DNA of 11,438 nucleotides from an uncultured Treponema sp. (GCA_905236315.1 CAJOPO010000437.1:1-11438), one strand, 5' to 3'; shown: positions 1 through 8,726, numbered from the stretch's first letter. The notes: generated by a model not told the origin, from the sequence alone. Program-made: numbers and translations.

Positions 1-2961
1 CGGGGTAAACATGTTACAAGACGCTTTGGCTGGGATTGTCATGGCTTACCTGTGGAAAATCTTATAGAAAAAGAATTAGGACTTAACTCTAAGCATGAAA
101 TTGAATCATACGGTATAGCAGAGTTTAATGAGAAATGTCGTGCTTCTGTTTTAAAATATACAGGGGAATGGCGCAAAACTATTACTCGTATGGGTCGCTG
201 GGTAGATTTTGATAATGATTATAAAACAATGGAACCTGAGTATATGGAATCTATTTGGTGGGCTGCTAAATCCTTATGGGATAAAGGGCTTATTTATGAA
301 GGTTCTTATATTTTGCCATATTGTCCTCGTTGTGCCACAGTTCTTTCAACTCATGAGTTAGCTCAAGGGTATAAAGAAAAACAAGACCCCGCCATAACCA
401 TACGCTTTAAGGTAACGCGCTCACCAAGTGCATTTACTGATGAAGATATGACTAATGGAAAAACGTATTTTTTAGCATGGACTACAACTCCTTGGACCTT
501 GCCATCTAATTTAGGTCTTTGTATGGGGCCTGATATTGAATATGTAAAAATACGTGATGTAGAAAGTGGTGATTTTTATATTCTTGCAGAAAGCAGATTA
601 TCTTCATATTATAAAGAAGAAAATCAGTATGAAATAGTCTATAAACATTTAGGAAAGGATTTTCTTGGTGCAAAATATGAACCATTATTCCCTTATTTTT
701 CAAACCTTTCTGTTTTAGAAGATGGAAAAGATGGAGCATTTAGAGTATTTAATGCAGACTATGTTTCTACAGAAGATGGTACAGGCATTGTTCATATAGC
801 TCCTGCCTTTGGTGAAGATGATGCAAAGGTATTTAAGGGAACTGGTGTTCCTGCTGTAGAGCCTATTGACGCAGAATGTAAGTTTACAAAAGAAGTGCCA
901 GATTATGCAGGACGTTTTGTAAAAGATTGCGACAAAGATATTATGGATAGGCTCAAAAAAGAAGGCAAACTTGTAAAACGCGAAACAATAATGCACCAAT
1001 ATCCTCATTGTTGGCGTTGTGGTAGCCCGCTTATTTACAGAGGAATAGGAAGCTGGTTTGTAAAGGTTGCAGATTATCATGACCGCTTGCTAAAAGCTAA
1101 TAGCCAAATAAAGTGGCAGCCTGCACATATAAAAGAAGGTCGCTTTGGTAAATGGCTTGCAGGTAGCCGCGACTGGGCTATAAGCCGAAATAGATATTGG
1201 GGAAATCCTATTCCTGTTTGGAAGTGTCAAGATTGTGGAGAGGCTATTTGTGTAGGAAGTAGGGAAGAGTTAAAAGAATTAAGTGGCACTTACCCTAATG
1301 ATTTACATAAACAGTTTGTAGATAAAATAACAATTCCTTGCAAAAAATGTGGTGGCACTATGAGGCGCATTCCAGAGGTCTTTGACTGCTGGTTTGAAAG
1401 CGGTTCTATGCCTTATGCGCAGCAACATTATCCTTTTGAAAACAAGGAATACTTTGAAAAAAACTTTCCTGCAGATTTTATAAGTGAAGGACTTGACCAA
1501 ACACGTGGCTGGTTCTATACACTTACAATACTTGCTGCACACTTGTTTGATAAACCTGCTTTCCGTAATTGCATTGTAAATGGAATTGTTTTGGCAGAAG
1601 ACGGAAGAAAAATGTCTAAGAGTCTTCGCAATTATACTGACCCAGAGGAAGCTATCGACAAATTTGGAGCGGATGCTATAAGGCTCTTTTTAATGCATTC
1701 TGCTGTAGTAAAGGCTGATGAAATACGTTATAGCGATGATGGAGTTCGTGAAATTATAAAGAGTATAATTCTTCCCTTATGGAATAGTTATAGCTTCTTT
1801 ATACAATATGCAAATATTGATGGTGTAGTGTGTACAGGACACGAATTTGACCAGAAACTACCAGATAATCCTATGGATAGATGGATTTTATCTGTTTCTC
1901 AGAAAATGGTAAAAGATGTTACTGCTGCTCTTGAAGACTATGATTTAAGTGCTGCTATAGACCCATGGCTTTCTTTTATTGACCAAATTAATAACTGGTA
2001 TATAAGAAGAAATCGTCGTAGATTCTGGAAAAGTGGAAATGATGCTGATAAAACAGAGGCTTATGGTGTTTTATATTTAGCATTAAAAACATTTACATTG
2101 ACGGCGGCTCCTTTTATTCCATTCCTCACAGAGAGCATTTGGCAAAATCTAAAAACTAAAGATGATAAAGAAAGCGTGCATTTAATGGATTATCCTGCAT
2201 ACAATGAACGCTTTAGAGATGAGCAGTTGGAATTCCAAATGGCTACAGTACAAAAGGCTGTAAGCATGGGACGTAGTCTAAGAAATCAATTTAATATAAA
2301 AAATAGGCAGCCTCTTTTATCCGTTGCTCTTGTTACTCGCAATGCTGATGAAAAGAAAGTTCTTGCAGAAATGGAAGATACCATTGCAGAAGAATTAAAT
2401 GTAAAGAAGGTTATCTTTCACGAAAGGGAAGATGAACTTGTTGAATACAAAGCAAAGGCAAACTTTAGGCTCTTAGGTAAACAGCTTGGTAATAAAATGA
2501 AACTTGCTGCAGCAGAGATTGCAAAGTTATCTAATGACCAAATTTCTGCAATACTAGATGGGCAATCTTTGTCTATTACTGTTGATGATATAAATGTGGA
2601 TTTGAATTCAGAAAATGTACTTGTAGAGCGTACAGAAAAAGAAGATATGAAAGTTCTAAATGACGGTACATTAACGGTAGGTCTTGAAACAAAGATTAGC
2701 GATGAGCTAAGAAAGGAAGGATATGCTAGAGATTTAGTTCGTGGTATTCAGAATTTGCGAAAGGAAAGTGGCTTCTCTGTAACAGACCGTATACAGTTAA
2801 AAGTTTTTGGTGATTCTGATTTGCAATCTGCATTTACTTTGTTCCGTGATTTTATTACTGGAGAAACATTAGCCTCTGATTCTGAATGGGCAGAATGTTC
2901 TGATAGTATAAAAGTAGAAGCTGAAGATAAAGTGTGGAAAGTAAAAATTAATAAGCTATGA
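1..2961 (+). CDS. ileS: Isoleucyl-tRNA synthetase, type 2 (eukaryal-like), 5' end outside window
   Basis: Cytoplasmic class Ia synthetase that charges tRNA-Ile with isoleucine. The frame is open from base 1 and reads into a typical block (GWDCHGLPVE), so the true start and the HIGH motif lie upstream; the in-frame GTG at 52 is not the start. 986 residues are visible. Seen in order: a CPRC pair near base 320; the CP1 editing domain with WTTTPWTLPSN (478-510) and GTGIVHIAPAFGEDD (about 778-822); DWAISRNRYWG (about 1171-1203); two CxxC pairs (1225-1236 and 1339-1350), probably a zinc site; FDCWFESGSMPYAQ; the KMSKS loop (1609-1623); and an anticodon-binding domain starting near 1870. These blocks match the IleS2 type found in eukaryotes, spirochaetes and some mupirocin-resistant bacteria. 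The stop overlaps the next gene by ATGA. I see no frameshift or missing motif. Very sure of function. Confidence 0.98.
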   Translation, partial: RGKHVTRRFGWDCHGLPVENLIEKELGLNSKHEIESYGIAEFNEKCRASVLKYTGEWRKTITRMGRWVDFDNDYKTMEPEYMESIWWAAKSLWDKGLIYEGSYILPYCPRCATVLSTHELAQGYKEKQDPAITIRFKVTRSPSAFTDEDMTNGKTYFLAWTTTPWTLPSNLGLCMGPDIEYVKIRDVESGDFYILAESRLSSYYKEENQYEIVYKHLGKDFLGAKYEPLFPYFSNLSVLEDGKDGAFRVFNADYVSTEDGTGIVHIAPAFGEDDAKVFKGTGVPAVEPIDAECKFTKEVPDYAGRFVKDCDKDIMDRLKKEGKLVKRETIMHQYPHCWRCGSPLIYRGIGSWFVKVADYHDRLLKANSQIKWQPAHIKEGRFGKWLAGSRDWAISRNRYWGNPIPVWKCQDCGEAICVGSREELKELSGTYPNDLHKQFVDKITIPCKKCGGTMRRIPEVFDCWFESGSMPYAQQHYPFENKEYFEKNFPADFISEGLDQTRGWFYTLTILAAHLFDKPAFRNCIVNGIVLAEDGRKMSKSLRNYTDPEEAIDKFGADAIRLFLMHSAVVKADEIRYSDDGVREIIKSIILPLWNSYSFFIQYANIDGVVCTGHEFDQKLPDNPMDRWILSVSQKMVKDVTAALEDYDLSAAIDPWLSFIDQINNWYIRRNRRRFWKSGNDADKTEAYGVLYLALKTFTLTAAPFIPFLTESIWQNLKTKDDKESVHLMDYPAYNERFRDEQLEFQMATVQKAVSMGRSLRNQFNIKNRQPLLSVALVTRNADEKKVLAEMEDTIAEELNVKKVIFHEREDELVEYKAKANFRLLGKQLGNKMKLAAAEIAKLSNDQISAILDGQSLSITVDDINVDLNSENVLVERTEKEDMKVLNDGTLTVGLETKISDELRKEGYARDLVRGIQNLRKESGFSVTDRIQLKVFGDSDLQSAFTLFRDFITGETLASDSEWAECSDSIKVEAEDKVWKVKINKL

Positions 2962-3860
2962 TTTTTAAAAGATATAGAGTTTTAGAATTATTTGTTTCTT
3001 TTTTAGTGATAATATGTACTCTTACAAATTGTGCATCATCTAAGAAAAAATTGCCAGAAGTAGAGCCTATTGCTTTACTTTCTGACGATGCATATTTGTA
3101 TTTGTATGTACCAGTAAAAGCTCATGAAAGTTTTTTGCTAGATATTTTAGAGGCTTCCTCTGCTAATATTTCAGAAAAGGATGCTCGTTCTGTTCTTAAT
3201 AGAATACAGTCTTTTTATTCATGTATTGGAGAAAAGGGTAATAGCAGTCATATAGAATTAATTGCTGAAGGTTCTTTTCCATCTGTAGGTGTAAAAAATG
3301 TATTTACTAAAAAGAAAGGCTGGGCAACTCAAGTCTATGAAGCAAATGCTGGGGAAACAGATTCTAAAATTAGTTCTCATAAGTTTACATACTATGAACC
3401 ATTAGATGGAAAAGAAATAGAGGTTTCTTTTCCATCTTCGTCTAGGTGTATAATTTCAGAGAATGCGAAACCTATTTTTAATAAATATTTGAACGCACAA
3501 GACATAGAGCTAAGCGAAAGTAATTATGCTTCATGGCTACAAAATAAAGGTGATAATATTTTGTTTTATTTGGTCATGCCAGGTCAGAACTTATGGAAAA
3601 TGTTTGGTTTAAATATTTCTTTGTCTTGTAATTCCATCAGCGGAAAGTTGTCTTCCATAGATGATAGTGCTTATGGAGTTTCTGTTTTAGTTACTATGCC
3701 AGATAAGCTTTCTGCCTTTGCTGCAAAAAGGCTTCTACCTTTAATTGGTGGCAAGGTGAAAGAAATTGATGAATTAACGCTTTCTGTTTCTGGTATGCAA
3801 GTGCAAAAGAAACTTTTGGTAGATACGTTTTCTAAATTAATTGATGAGAGGATGCTATGA
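2958..3860 (+). CDS. TP0453-like outer-membrane-associated lipoprotein
   Basis: 300 aa precursor. Residues 1-24 are a lipoprotein signal peptide (basic KRYR, hydrophobic core 11-23) with lipobox LTNC and the lipidated Cys at 25; Asn at -1 is accepted by spirochaetes. The mature part has no other membrane segment. Length, position right after ileS and several short blocks resemble my memory of T. pallidum TP0453: [10 protein letters not shown] (44-53) for DVYLYFPV, EGSFPS (104-109) then GWAT (121-124), FTYYEP (143-148), and a Pro/Ser stretch before a Cys (158-164). TP0453 is a lipoprotein of the inner leaflet of the outer membrane that inserts into and permeabilises bilayers through amphipathic helices. 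Start: ATG overlaps the ileS stop (ATGA) with no clear SD, so translation is probably coupled. Lipoprotein status is firm; the family assignment is from memory, not an alignment. Confidence 0.8.
   Translation: MIFKRYRVLELFVSFLVIICTLTNCASSKKKLPEVEPIALLSDDAYLYLYVPVKAHESFLLDILEASSANISEKDARSVLNRIQSFYSCIGEKGNSSHIELIAEGSFPSVGVKNVFTKKKGWATQVYEANAGETDSKISSHKFTYYEPLDGKEIEVSFPSSSRCIISENAKPIFNKYLNAQDIELSESNYASWLQNKGDNILFYLVMPGQNLWKMFGLNISLSCNSISGKLSSIDDSAYGVSVLVTMPDKLSAFAAKRLLPLIGGKVKEIDELTLSVSGMQVQKKLLVDTFSKLIDERML
3847..3851 (+). promoter_or_regulatory. Ribosome binding site for the UPRT-like gene
   Basis: AGAGG, 5 bases before the ATG at 3857, lies inside the last codons of the lipoprotein gene. Together with the ATGA overlap it fixes the start and suggests coupled but also independent initiation of the downstream gene. 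Confidence 0.6.
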
Positions 3861-4894
3861 ATGATAGAGTTGTGTTAAAGGCAGAAGACTTAGATGGCTA
3901 TTTAACATCTGAAGACCAGCAAGATTTATTAAAATTGCAATCTATGTATAGAAAAACTATGGAGTCTTTTCCATCTTTAGATAAAGAAGCTATTATAACT
4001 TCTTTTGACGAGATGGGGCACGCTATGCAAGAAATTTGTTCACGCCATCCTGCTATAAAAGTATACTCTTTTGTTACAGAAGAAGGAGCGCATGCAGAAG
4101 CAAGCCGTGTTATTTCTAAACTTCGCGATGTAAAGACCGACCATGCAGAGTTTATGTATTATAGTCAGCGTGCTTATGAGATGTTGTTTAGATTAGCATA
4201 TACAGACCAACATTCTGACCAAAAAAATCATATAATAGTAAAAACACCTGTTAATAATCCTGTTCAAAATTATGCAGTTCATAAAATTCCAGATATTGAT
4301 TATAAAATAGAAAATTCTGTTATGTGTGTTATGCTTAGAGGTGCGCTTTTACCTTCTATGATAATGTCTAAGGAACTACAAGAATATTCTTCTAGCGATT
4401 ATGTAACTCCTTTTGCATTGTTTAAGATAAGTAGAGATGATTCTAAAAGCGAAAATGATATGCAGTATATTTTGAATTTAAGGAATTCGTTTTTTAACCT
4501 TGAAGAATTAGATGGTAAAGATTGGGTTTTTGCAGACCCTATGAATGCAACAGGTGGTTCTTTAGTAACTGTAGTTAAGTATTTGCAAAATCAAGGGGTT
4601 AAGCCTAAAAGTATAAAGTTCTTTAATGTAATTTCTGCTCTTAAAGGTAGTTTGCGTGTTACAAGGGCATTAGATAATTGTACATGCTATACTTTATGGA
4701 TGGACCCTGTATTAAATGAAAAGGCTTACATTATGCCTGGCTTAGGGGATGCAGGCGATAGATTAAACGGCAAAGATTCACAGGAGATGCCACGTAATAT
4801 AATACAACTTATTGCAGATTATGGACATAATATTACAGGTTTATATCGTTCTCAATTAAGAAAAATTGAACAAACTGTTTTAGGTTCAATATAA
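3857..4894 (+). CDS. Divergent, extended uracil phosphoribosyltransferase (UPRT) family protein
   Basis: 345 aa, against about 208 aa for a usual UPRT (uracil + PRPP to UMP + diphosphate, pyrimidine salvage, cytoplasm). The core spans about 80-307. A helix around 86-113 matches the UPRT N-terminus (LRDVKT then a helix). [11 protein letters not shown] (158-168) takes the place of the LRAG block. DPMNATGGS (227-235) is the PRPP-binding loop. [15 protein letters not shown] (291-305) is the uracil-binding loop. About 80 extra residues precede the core and about 40 helical residues follow it; I recognise neither. Odd points: LRAG reads LRGA, the usual APEG is ALKG (262-264 region), and the Arg region reads ISRDD. 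PRPP binding looks intact; substrate and activity are less certain. No signal peptide. It overlaps the lipoprotein gene by ATGA, so it belongs to the operon. The upp symbol is withheld because of the divergence. Confidence 0.88.
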   Translation: MNDRVVLKAEDLDGYLTSEDQQDLLKLQSMYRKTMESFPSLDKEAIITSFDEMGHAMQEICSRHPAIKVYSFVTEEGAHAEASRVISKLRDVKTDHAEFMYYSQRAYEMLFRLAYTDQHSDQKNHIIVKTPVNNPVQNYAVHKIPDIDYKIENSVMCVMLRGALLPSMIMSKELQEYSSSDYVTPFALFKISRDDSKSENDMQYILNLRNSFFNLEELDGKDWVFADPMNATGGSLVTVVKYLQNQGVKPKSIKFFNVISALKGSLRVTRALDNCTCYTLWMDPVLNEKAYIMPGLGDAGDRLNGKDSQEMPRNIIQLIADYGHNITGLYRSQLRKIEQTVLGSI

Positions 4895-4897
4895 ATT

Positions 4898-5500
4898 ATG
4901 AAAAGGAAAACAAGTTTTTCGTATTTATATGTGTTATATCTACTGCCCAGTTTATTAATTTTTAATGTGTCTTGTTCTTCTATGGGAAAAAATATTTCTG
5001 GAGAACTTAGTGCTAGAGAAAAAGATATAATTGCTCGCTATTACGATATAGCTCAAGAATATGAAAAACTTGAAGATTATGAAACTGCTTCTAAATATTA
5101 TAAAATGGTTGCAGAGGAACCTAAATTTACAAATGATAATCAAGCACTGTTTAGGTATGGGCGTTGTCAGGCTCTTTTAGGAAATTGGCACGAGGCAGAA
5201 AAAGTATATACAACTTTATTAAAAGAAGACCCTAACAATGTTAGTTTGCAGGTTTCCCTTGCGTATATAATGGCTATGTCTGGAGATTTAGAAAATGCCG
5301 AAAGGAAATATGAAAGGCTTTATTTAGAAAATCCTACAGATGAATCCTTACTTAAAAACTTTATATTTGTTCTTTTAGCACAAGATAAAATTGATAAGGC
5401 AGAGGAATACTTAGCTATACTAAAAGAACAGTTTCCTGATAGTAGTGCTATAGAGCAAATAGAAGAAAAAATAAAGCCACCTAGTGATGAAGAAAGTTAA
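4898..5500 (+). CDS. TPR-repeat lipoprotein
   Basis: 200 aa. Residues 1-25 form a signal peptide (basic MKRK, hydrophobic 9-24) ending in lipobox NVSC with Cys26, a loose but acceptable spirochaetal lipobox; a CSS start of the mature chain fits a lipoprotein. The rest is nearly all tetratricopeptide-like helical hairpins: about 43-75 (YYDIAQEYEKLEDYETASKY), 81-112 (ALFRYGRCQALLGNWHEAEK), 115-147 (LAYIMAMSGDLENAERKYER) and 149-182. The tail is short and acidic. TPR lipoproteins act as periplasmic scaffolds, for example in envelope assembly, but the partner cannot be told from sequence. The gene starts 3 bases after the UPRT stop with no strong SD, is the last gene of the ileS operon, and its stop codon touches the terminator. 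The start is set by the need to keep the signal peptide. Confidence 0.87.
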   Translation: MKRKTSFSYLYVLYLLPSLLIFNVSCSSMGKNISGELSAREKDIIARYYDIAQEYEKLEDYETASKYYKMVAEEPKFTNDNQALFRYGRCQALLGNWHEAEKVYTTLLKEDPNNVSLQVSLAYIMAMSGDLENAERKYERLYLENPTDESLLKNFIFVLLAQDKIDKAEEYLAILKEQFPDSSAIEQIEEKIKPPSDEES

Positions 5501-5541
5501 ATAAAAAAGAGGTGTTGATAAGCCCAACACCTCTTTTTTAT
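5501..5541. terminator. Bidirectional intrinsic terminator between convergent operons
   Basis: Perfect 17-bp inverted repeat, arms 5501-5517 and 5525-5541, loop ATAAGCC (5518-5524). The A-run at the outer left and T-run at the outer right give a U-tract on the transcript from either strand, with a GAGGTGTTG/CAACACCTC stem core. It fills exactly the gap between the plus-strand stop (5498-5500) and the minus-strand stop (5542-5544), so it should end both operons. Confidence 0.95.
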
Positions 5542-7200
5542 TTATGCTATTTGTTCTGACTCGGATGCAATATATTTTCTATATTTTTCGGGGTCTACTT
5601 TAAAAGCTGTAATAGGGGAGTCTTTATCTTGTTTTGAGTGTTCTAGTGCTTTTTCCGCTTCATTTATAAGTCTATTTGCAGAAATAAGTCTTAGAGATTT
5701 TGCAGAAAGCCCCATAAATATATTATTATATAACGAATGTTTTGCTAAGATTGAAACAAACTGTGTGTGTAAGTTTTTTACATCTCCTAGTGACTGTTCA
5801 AGTTTTTTACCTTGCATAATGATAGAGCAACCTTCATTATTATAAGAAAAAATATTCTTTTTGCTACAAAGTTCTTTTTCTATGCAACTTATTATTTCTT
5901 TTGAAATATCACTTTTCCAATCAAAATCAGAGATAGTTATAATTAATAAAGTTATATCTTGTTCGCTAGAAGCGGCCTGAACTAACTCACTATCTAATGC
6001 AGGTAGCATATCTTTTTGAGGACATATTCCTAGTGTTTGTGCAAACTCATCAATTTGCTCTTCAACTTCTGCTTTGTTCTCTTTATCTTCACTAAGAGAA
6101 GAATGTTCTTCTTGAATAGGCTCTGTAATAGGCTCCGCTATATCACCAGCGATATTTTCTTGTTTTTTTTTGTTTTCCTCTAATGGTTTTTCTTCACTAT
6201 TATTGTTTTCTAAAGCAGTATCGTCTGTTAAAGCAGGACTGTCTGTTAGACTAGTGCTTTCTAGAGCATTATCTGCAAAAGCAGTATCTAGTAAATCATC
6301 GTCTTCTAATTGTATATCATCTGGAATATCAAGTTCATCTATAGAAGGAAGAGGAGATTCAACATTGTCCTTATTTTGCTCATCTTCGGTTTCTATATTT
6401 TTAGCGTCTTCTTTTATGTTATCTTGTTCTTTATTTGTTTCTTCTTGTGGATAATAGTCTTGAGTTAGGGCTTGAAATTCTTCTTGAGTTATTGTACTGG
6501 TTATAGGAGAAGCACTAAGCGAAAGGGTATCATCTTCTGTTTGTTCAACATTTTCGCTTTCTTCTACTGGCACTGTGTTCTCTTTTTCTTCATTAATATC
6601 TAGTATGTCTTCATTTTGTAGAGAAAGGGTCGCTTCTGCTTCTTCTTCTACTGTGTTAGATATTTTTATTTTATCTTCTTCATCATTGCTTTCTTCTGTA
6701 GCTTGATACATATATATGTATACTAAGTAGAATATGCAAAGAAGTGTTGCAACTAATATAACAAAGAATGCCGCTCTACCTTTATCGTAAATAGATGTAG
6801 GTTTTAAAAGATATATGGCAGCTGTAACAGTTAATGGACTTCCATCGTTTGCATTTAGTTTTTCTTCTTTTACAGATATAAGCGAAGAACGAGAGTTTAG
6901 TGCAGTATTAAAATCTTTTGGATATGATATTAAAATTATTCCATTATATTCGACTTTTATAGTTGCAATATCTGATACAGAACCTACAGAACGAAGGAAT
7001 GCACTCTTAAAATATTCTGATGTGGGGGAATTTACTTTTAAATTTTGTGATGTTTCTTTACAAAGCTCTTTAAATCGTTTGTCTGCATTTTCTGGACCAT
7101 TTTTATATTCTAATAAAAGCGATAGCACAAAGAATAATACAGATATAATATACACAGCAACTATTGCTACTGTAAAAAGTTTGTTTCGTTTAGTTTTCAT
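5542..7200 (-). CDS. Two-pass membrane protein with acidic linker and degenerate GGDEF-like C-terminal domain
   Basis: 552 aa from the ATG at 7200. Seen: basic N-terminus MKTKRNK, TM1 about 8-30, an extracytoplasmic domain of about 110 residues, TM2 about 143-166, then a cytoplasmic Glu/Asp/Ser/Thr-rich linker (about 168-390) that is probably disordered. The C-terminal domain (about 391-545) follows the GGDEF layout: GICPQKDML where GLxNRxxL is expected, a hydrophobic strand then DFD (LLIITISDFDW), NNEG (454-457) at the GG(D/E)EF site, GLSA at the SxG strand, and AEKALEHSKQD for AxxALYxAK. The GGDEF signature and metal/GTP residues are missing, so it is unlikely to make c-di-GMP; binding or scaffolding is possible. 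The ATG overlaps the upstream DUF115 gene by 11 bases; a TTG 36 bases upstream is possible but gives a worse signal anchor. Third gene of the minus-strand operon. Membrane topology is firm, the GGDEF relation moderate. Confidence 0.82.
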   Translation of the reverse strand: MKTKRNKLFTVAIVAVYIISVLFFVLSLLLEYKNGPENADKRFKELCKETSQNLKVNSPTSEYFKSAFLRSVGSVSDIATIKVEYNGIILISYPKDFNTALNSRSSLISVKEEKLNANDGSPLTVTAAIYLLKPTSIYDKGRAAFFVILVATLLCIFYLVYIYMYQATEESNDEEDKIKISNTVEEEAEATLSLQNEDILDINEEKENTVPVEESENVEQTEDDTLSLSASPITSTITQEEFQALTQDYYPQEETNKEQDNIKEDAKNIETEDEQNKDNVESPLPSIDELDIPDDIQLEDDDLLDTAFADNALESTSLTDSPALTDDTALENNNSEEKPLEENKKKQENIAGDIAEPITEPIQEEHSSLSEDKENKAEVEEQIDEFAQTLGICPQKDMLPALDSELVQAASSEQDITLLIITISDFDWKSDISKEIISCIEKELCSKKNIFSYNNEGCSIIMQGKKLEQSLGDVKNLHTQFVSILAKHSLYNNIFMGLSAKSLRLISANRLINEAEKALEHSKQDKDSPITAFKVDPEKYRKYIASESEQIA

Positions 7201-8692
7201 ATAATATAGTATACTGACTTGCTTTAGAGTATGCAAGTTTTATAAGCTCAAAAATTGTATGTTTATTATAAGACTTTTCATTTTTCCTAAGCCATGCTAT
7301 GTAAGGCAGTAGTGCAAGTGTTTTATCATTTACTTTTTGCTCCACTTCTAATGACCAGTTTTTTACAAATGAATATTTATCAAATGCTTCTGTAGTGGAA
7401 TTATTAAATAGTCCTAAAGCATTTTTAGAGATTGAATCTGTAAAAATTAGTTCGTTTTTACTTCTTTTATAGCCATATTTTACTGCCCATTTATTTAAAG
7501 CATCTTTATAAGTTTTCATTACAGGACTTGTTTTTGCATTTTTTTGTCCTTCGGGGGCAATGGTAGGTTCTAGCTCTGTTCTATACATTAGGGCAGTGTA
7601 TAAGCCTTCGGCTGTCATGAGTCTATTTTCTTTTGAAGAAAAATTAGTTTCTAAATATGTTCCTTTTGCATAGGGCTTACCATTACTATAGCAAAAGTCT
7701 GCTCCAAAAAGTTCTAATTTATTAAAACCCAATTTTCTTGCAAAATCACAGCAAGCAATGGTTACTGTTCCAGAACCCGCTTCAACTGTAGGAATAATAT
7801 TTTCTGGTATAAATGCTGATAAGGGATGTGAACTTTTTATAAAAAAAGTTTTATAACCTCTTGTTTTTACTAGTTCTATAGATTGTCTTGAAGATGCAAT
7901 GTCAAAAACAAAAATAGTTTTCTTATCTTTGTCCTTGTTGGAATAGGGATAAAAGTGTGTTGTTGAAATATGCTGTGCGTCAATAGATACTACAAAGTCA
8001 GGAATTATGTCTTGTTTTATTAGTGTTCCATAAGTTGTATCTGTAGCAATAATACATAATTCATTTTGCCTTTTTTTTAATGTGGATATATTATTATCTA
8101 AAGAGGGACCTGCTGCTATTATCACTGCAATTTTTTTTTCAGTTACAGGAAGAAAATCATTTTTAGAAAACGAGGAAAGATTTAAGAAAATATTTCTTTG
8201 CCATATTTTCCCAAAATGAGATTGAACAGAGAAATCTGCAGATATTTGTTTTAAAACATTTTGGATAGATATTTTAATTTTACTGCATAATTCACTACAT
8301 TCTGTTTCCCATGCCCTTTGTACTGCAACAAAAAGGTTTCCATATAGTGCAGGTATGTAATTATTTAGTATAACATTTTCTATATTTTGTGCCGTACATA
8401 ATGCAATATTTTTTTTGCTCATAAGTATTTTTACGGCTTCAAATTGTTTACAGAATTCAAGGCTTTCTATGTCTGCCTCTACTGCTACTAAAAAACAATC
8501 TTTTGGAAGTTCTTTTATAGCATTTAATATATGCCAACCTGCTCCTATACCTAAAATTATTATAAATCCTGCCTCTTGATTTATTGCTATTTTTTCGTTA
8601 CGAGGATTATATTTTGAATGTATAGACCTACCATCTATAAATAAGGGGATTTTGTCTTGATTTTTTGCAGTTATTATTTGGTTATAAATCAT
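7190..8692 (-). CDS. DUF115 / MptE-like (motility accessory factor type) protein, copy 1
   Basis: 500 aa, no signal peptide or membrane segment, so cytoplasmic. The N-terminal part has YNP (28-30) and a Rossmann-like LGIGAGWHI (47-55). The linker helix WQRNIFLNL (164-172) leads into the DUF115 (PF01973) core: AAGPSL (193-198), IATDTT (215-220), PDFVVSIDAQ (231-240), EAGSGTV (304-310) and FGADFCYSNGKPYAKG (329-344). Family knowledge: bacterial members include Maf proteins, which attach nonulosonic or related sugars to flagellin; archaeal MptE is a pterin pyrophosphokinase. Annotation pipelines often use the MptE name for spirochaete members, but length and layout fit the Maf side. Its 3' end overlaps the next gene by 11 bases and it starts 34 bases after copy 2, so the three are probably co-transcribed. 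The donor sugar and target are unknown; treponemal flagellin is an obvious candidate. Confidence 0.9.
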   Translation of the reverse strand: MIYNQIITAKNQDKIPLFIDGRSIHSKYNPRNEKIAINQEAGFIIILGIGAGWHILNAIKELPKDCFLVAVEADIESLEFCKQFEAVKILMSKKNIALCTAQNIENVILNNYIPALYGNLFVAVQRAWETECSELCSKIKISIQNVLKQISADFSVQSHFGKIWQRNIFLNLSSFSKNDFLPVTEKKIAVIIAAGPSLDNNISTLKKRQNELCIIATDTTYGTLIKQDIIPDFVVSIDAQHISTTHFYPYSNKDKDKKTIFVFDIASSRQSIELVKTRGYKTFFIKSSHPLSAFIPENIIPTVEAGSGTVTIACCDFARKLGFNKLELFGADFCYSNGKPYAKGTYLETNFSSKENRLMTAEGLYTALMYRTELEPTIAPEGQKNAKTSPVMKTYKDALNKWAVKYGYKRSKNELIFTDSISKNALGLFNNSTTEAFDKYSFVKNWSLEVEQKVNDKTLALLPYIAWLRKNEKSYNKHTIFELIKLAYSKASQYTILYEN

Positions 8693-8698
8693 TTATAA

Positions 8699-8705
8699 TC
8701 CTTTT
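8699..8705 (-). promoter_or_regulatory. Ribosome binding site of DUF115 copy 1
   Basis: On the minus strand AAAAGGA, 6 bases before the ATG at 8692. It supports this start and sits in the 34-base gap after DUF115 copy 2, where I see no promoter or terminator. Confidence 0.7.
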
Positions 8706-8726
8706 GCTAAATGCTTTATATTTGTT

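Noticed and set aside
506..1542. Minus-strand open frames of 77, 121 and 79 codons
   Set aside because: All lie inside ileS on the opposite strand, with Cys/Phe/Ile-rich nonsense-like composition.
6170..6454. Plus-strand 94-codon Ser-rich open frame
   Set aside because: Antisense shadow of the acidic linker of the GGDEF-like protein; low complexity, no RBS.
6815..7204. Plus-strand 129-codon open frame
   Set aside because: Lies opposite the membrane-anchor part of the GGDEF-like gene; the minus-strand reading has clear TM segments and operon context.
7201..7236. TTG start at 7236 for the GGDEF-like protein
   Set aside because: It would put twelve residues before the basic MKTKRNK anchor and overlap the DUF115 gene further; the ATG at 7200 gives a normal signal anchor. 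Not fully excluded, as neither has a strong SD.
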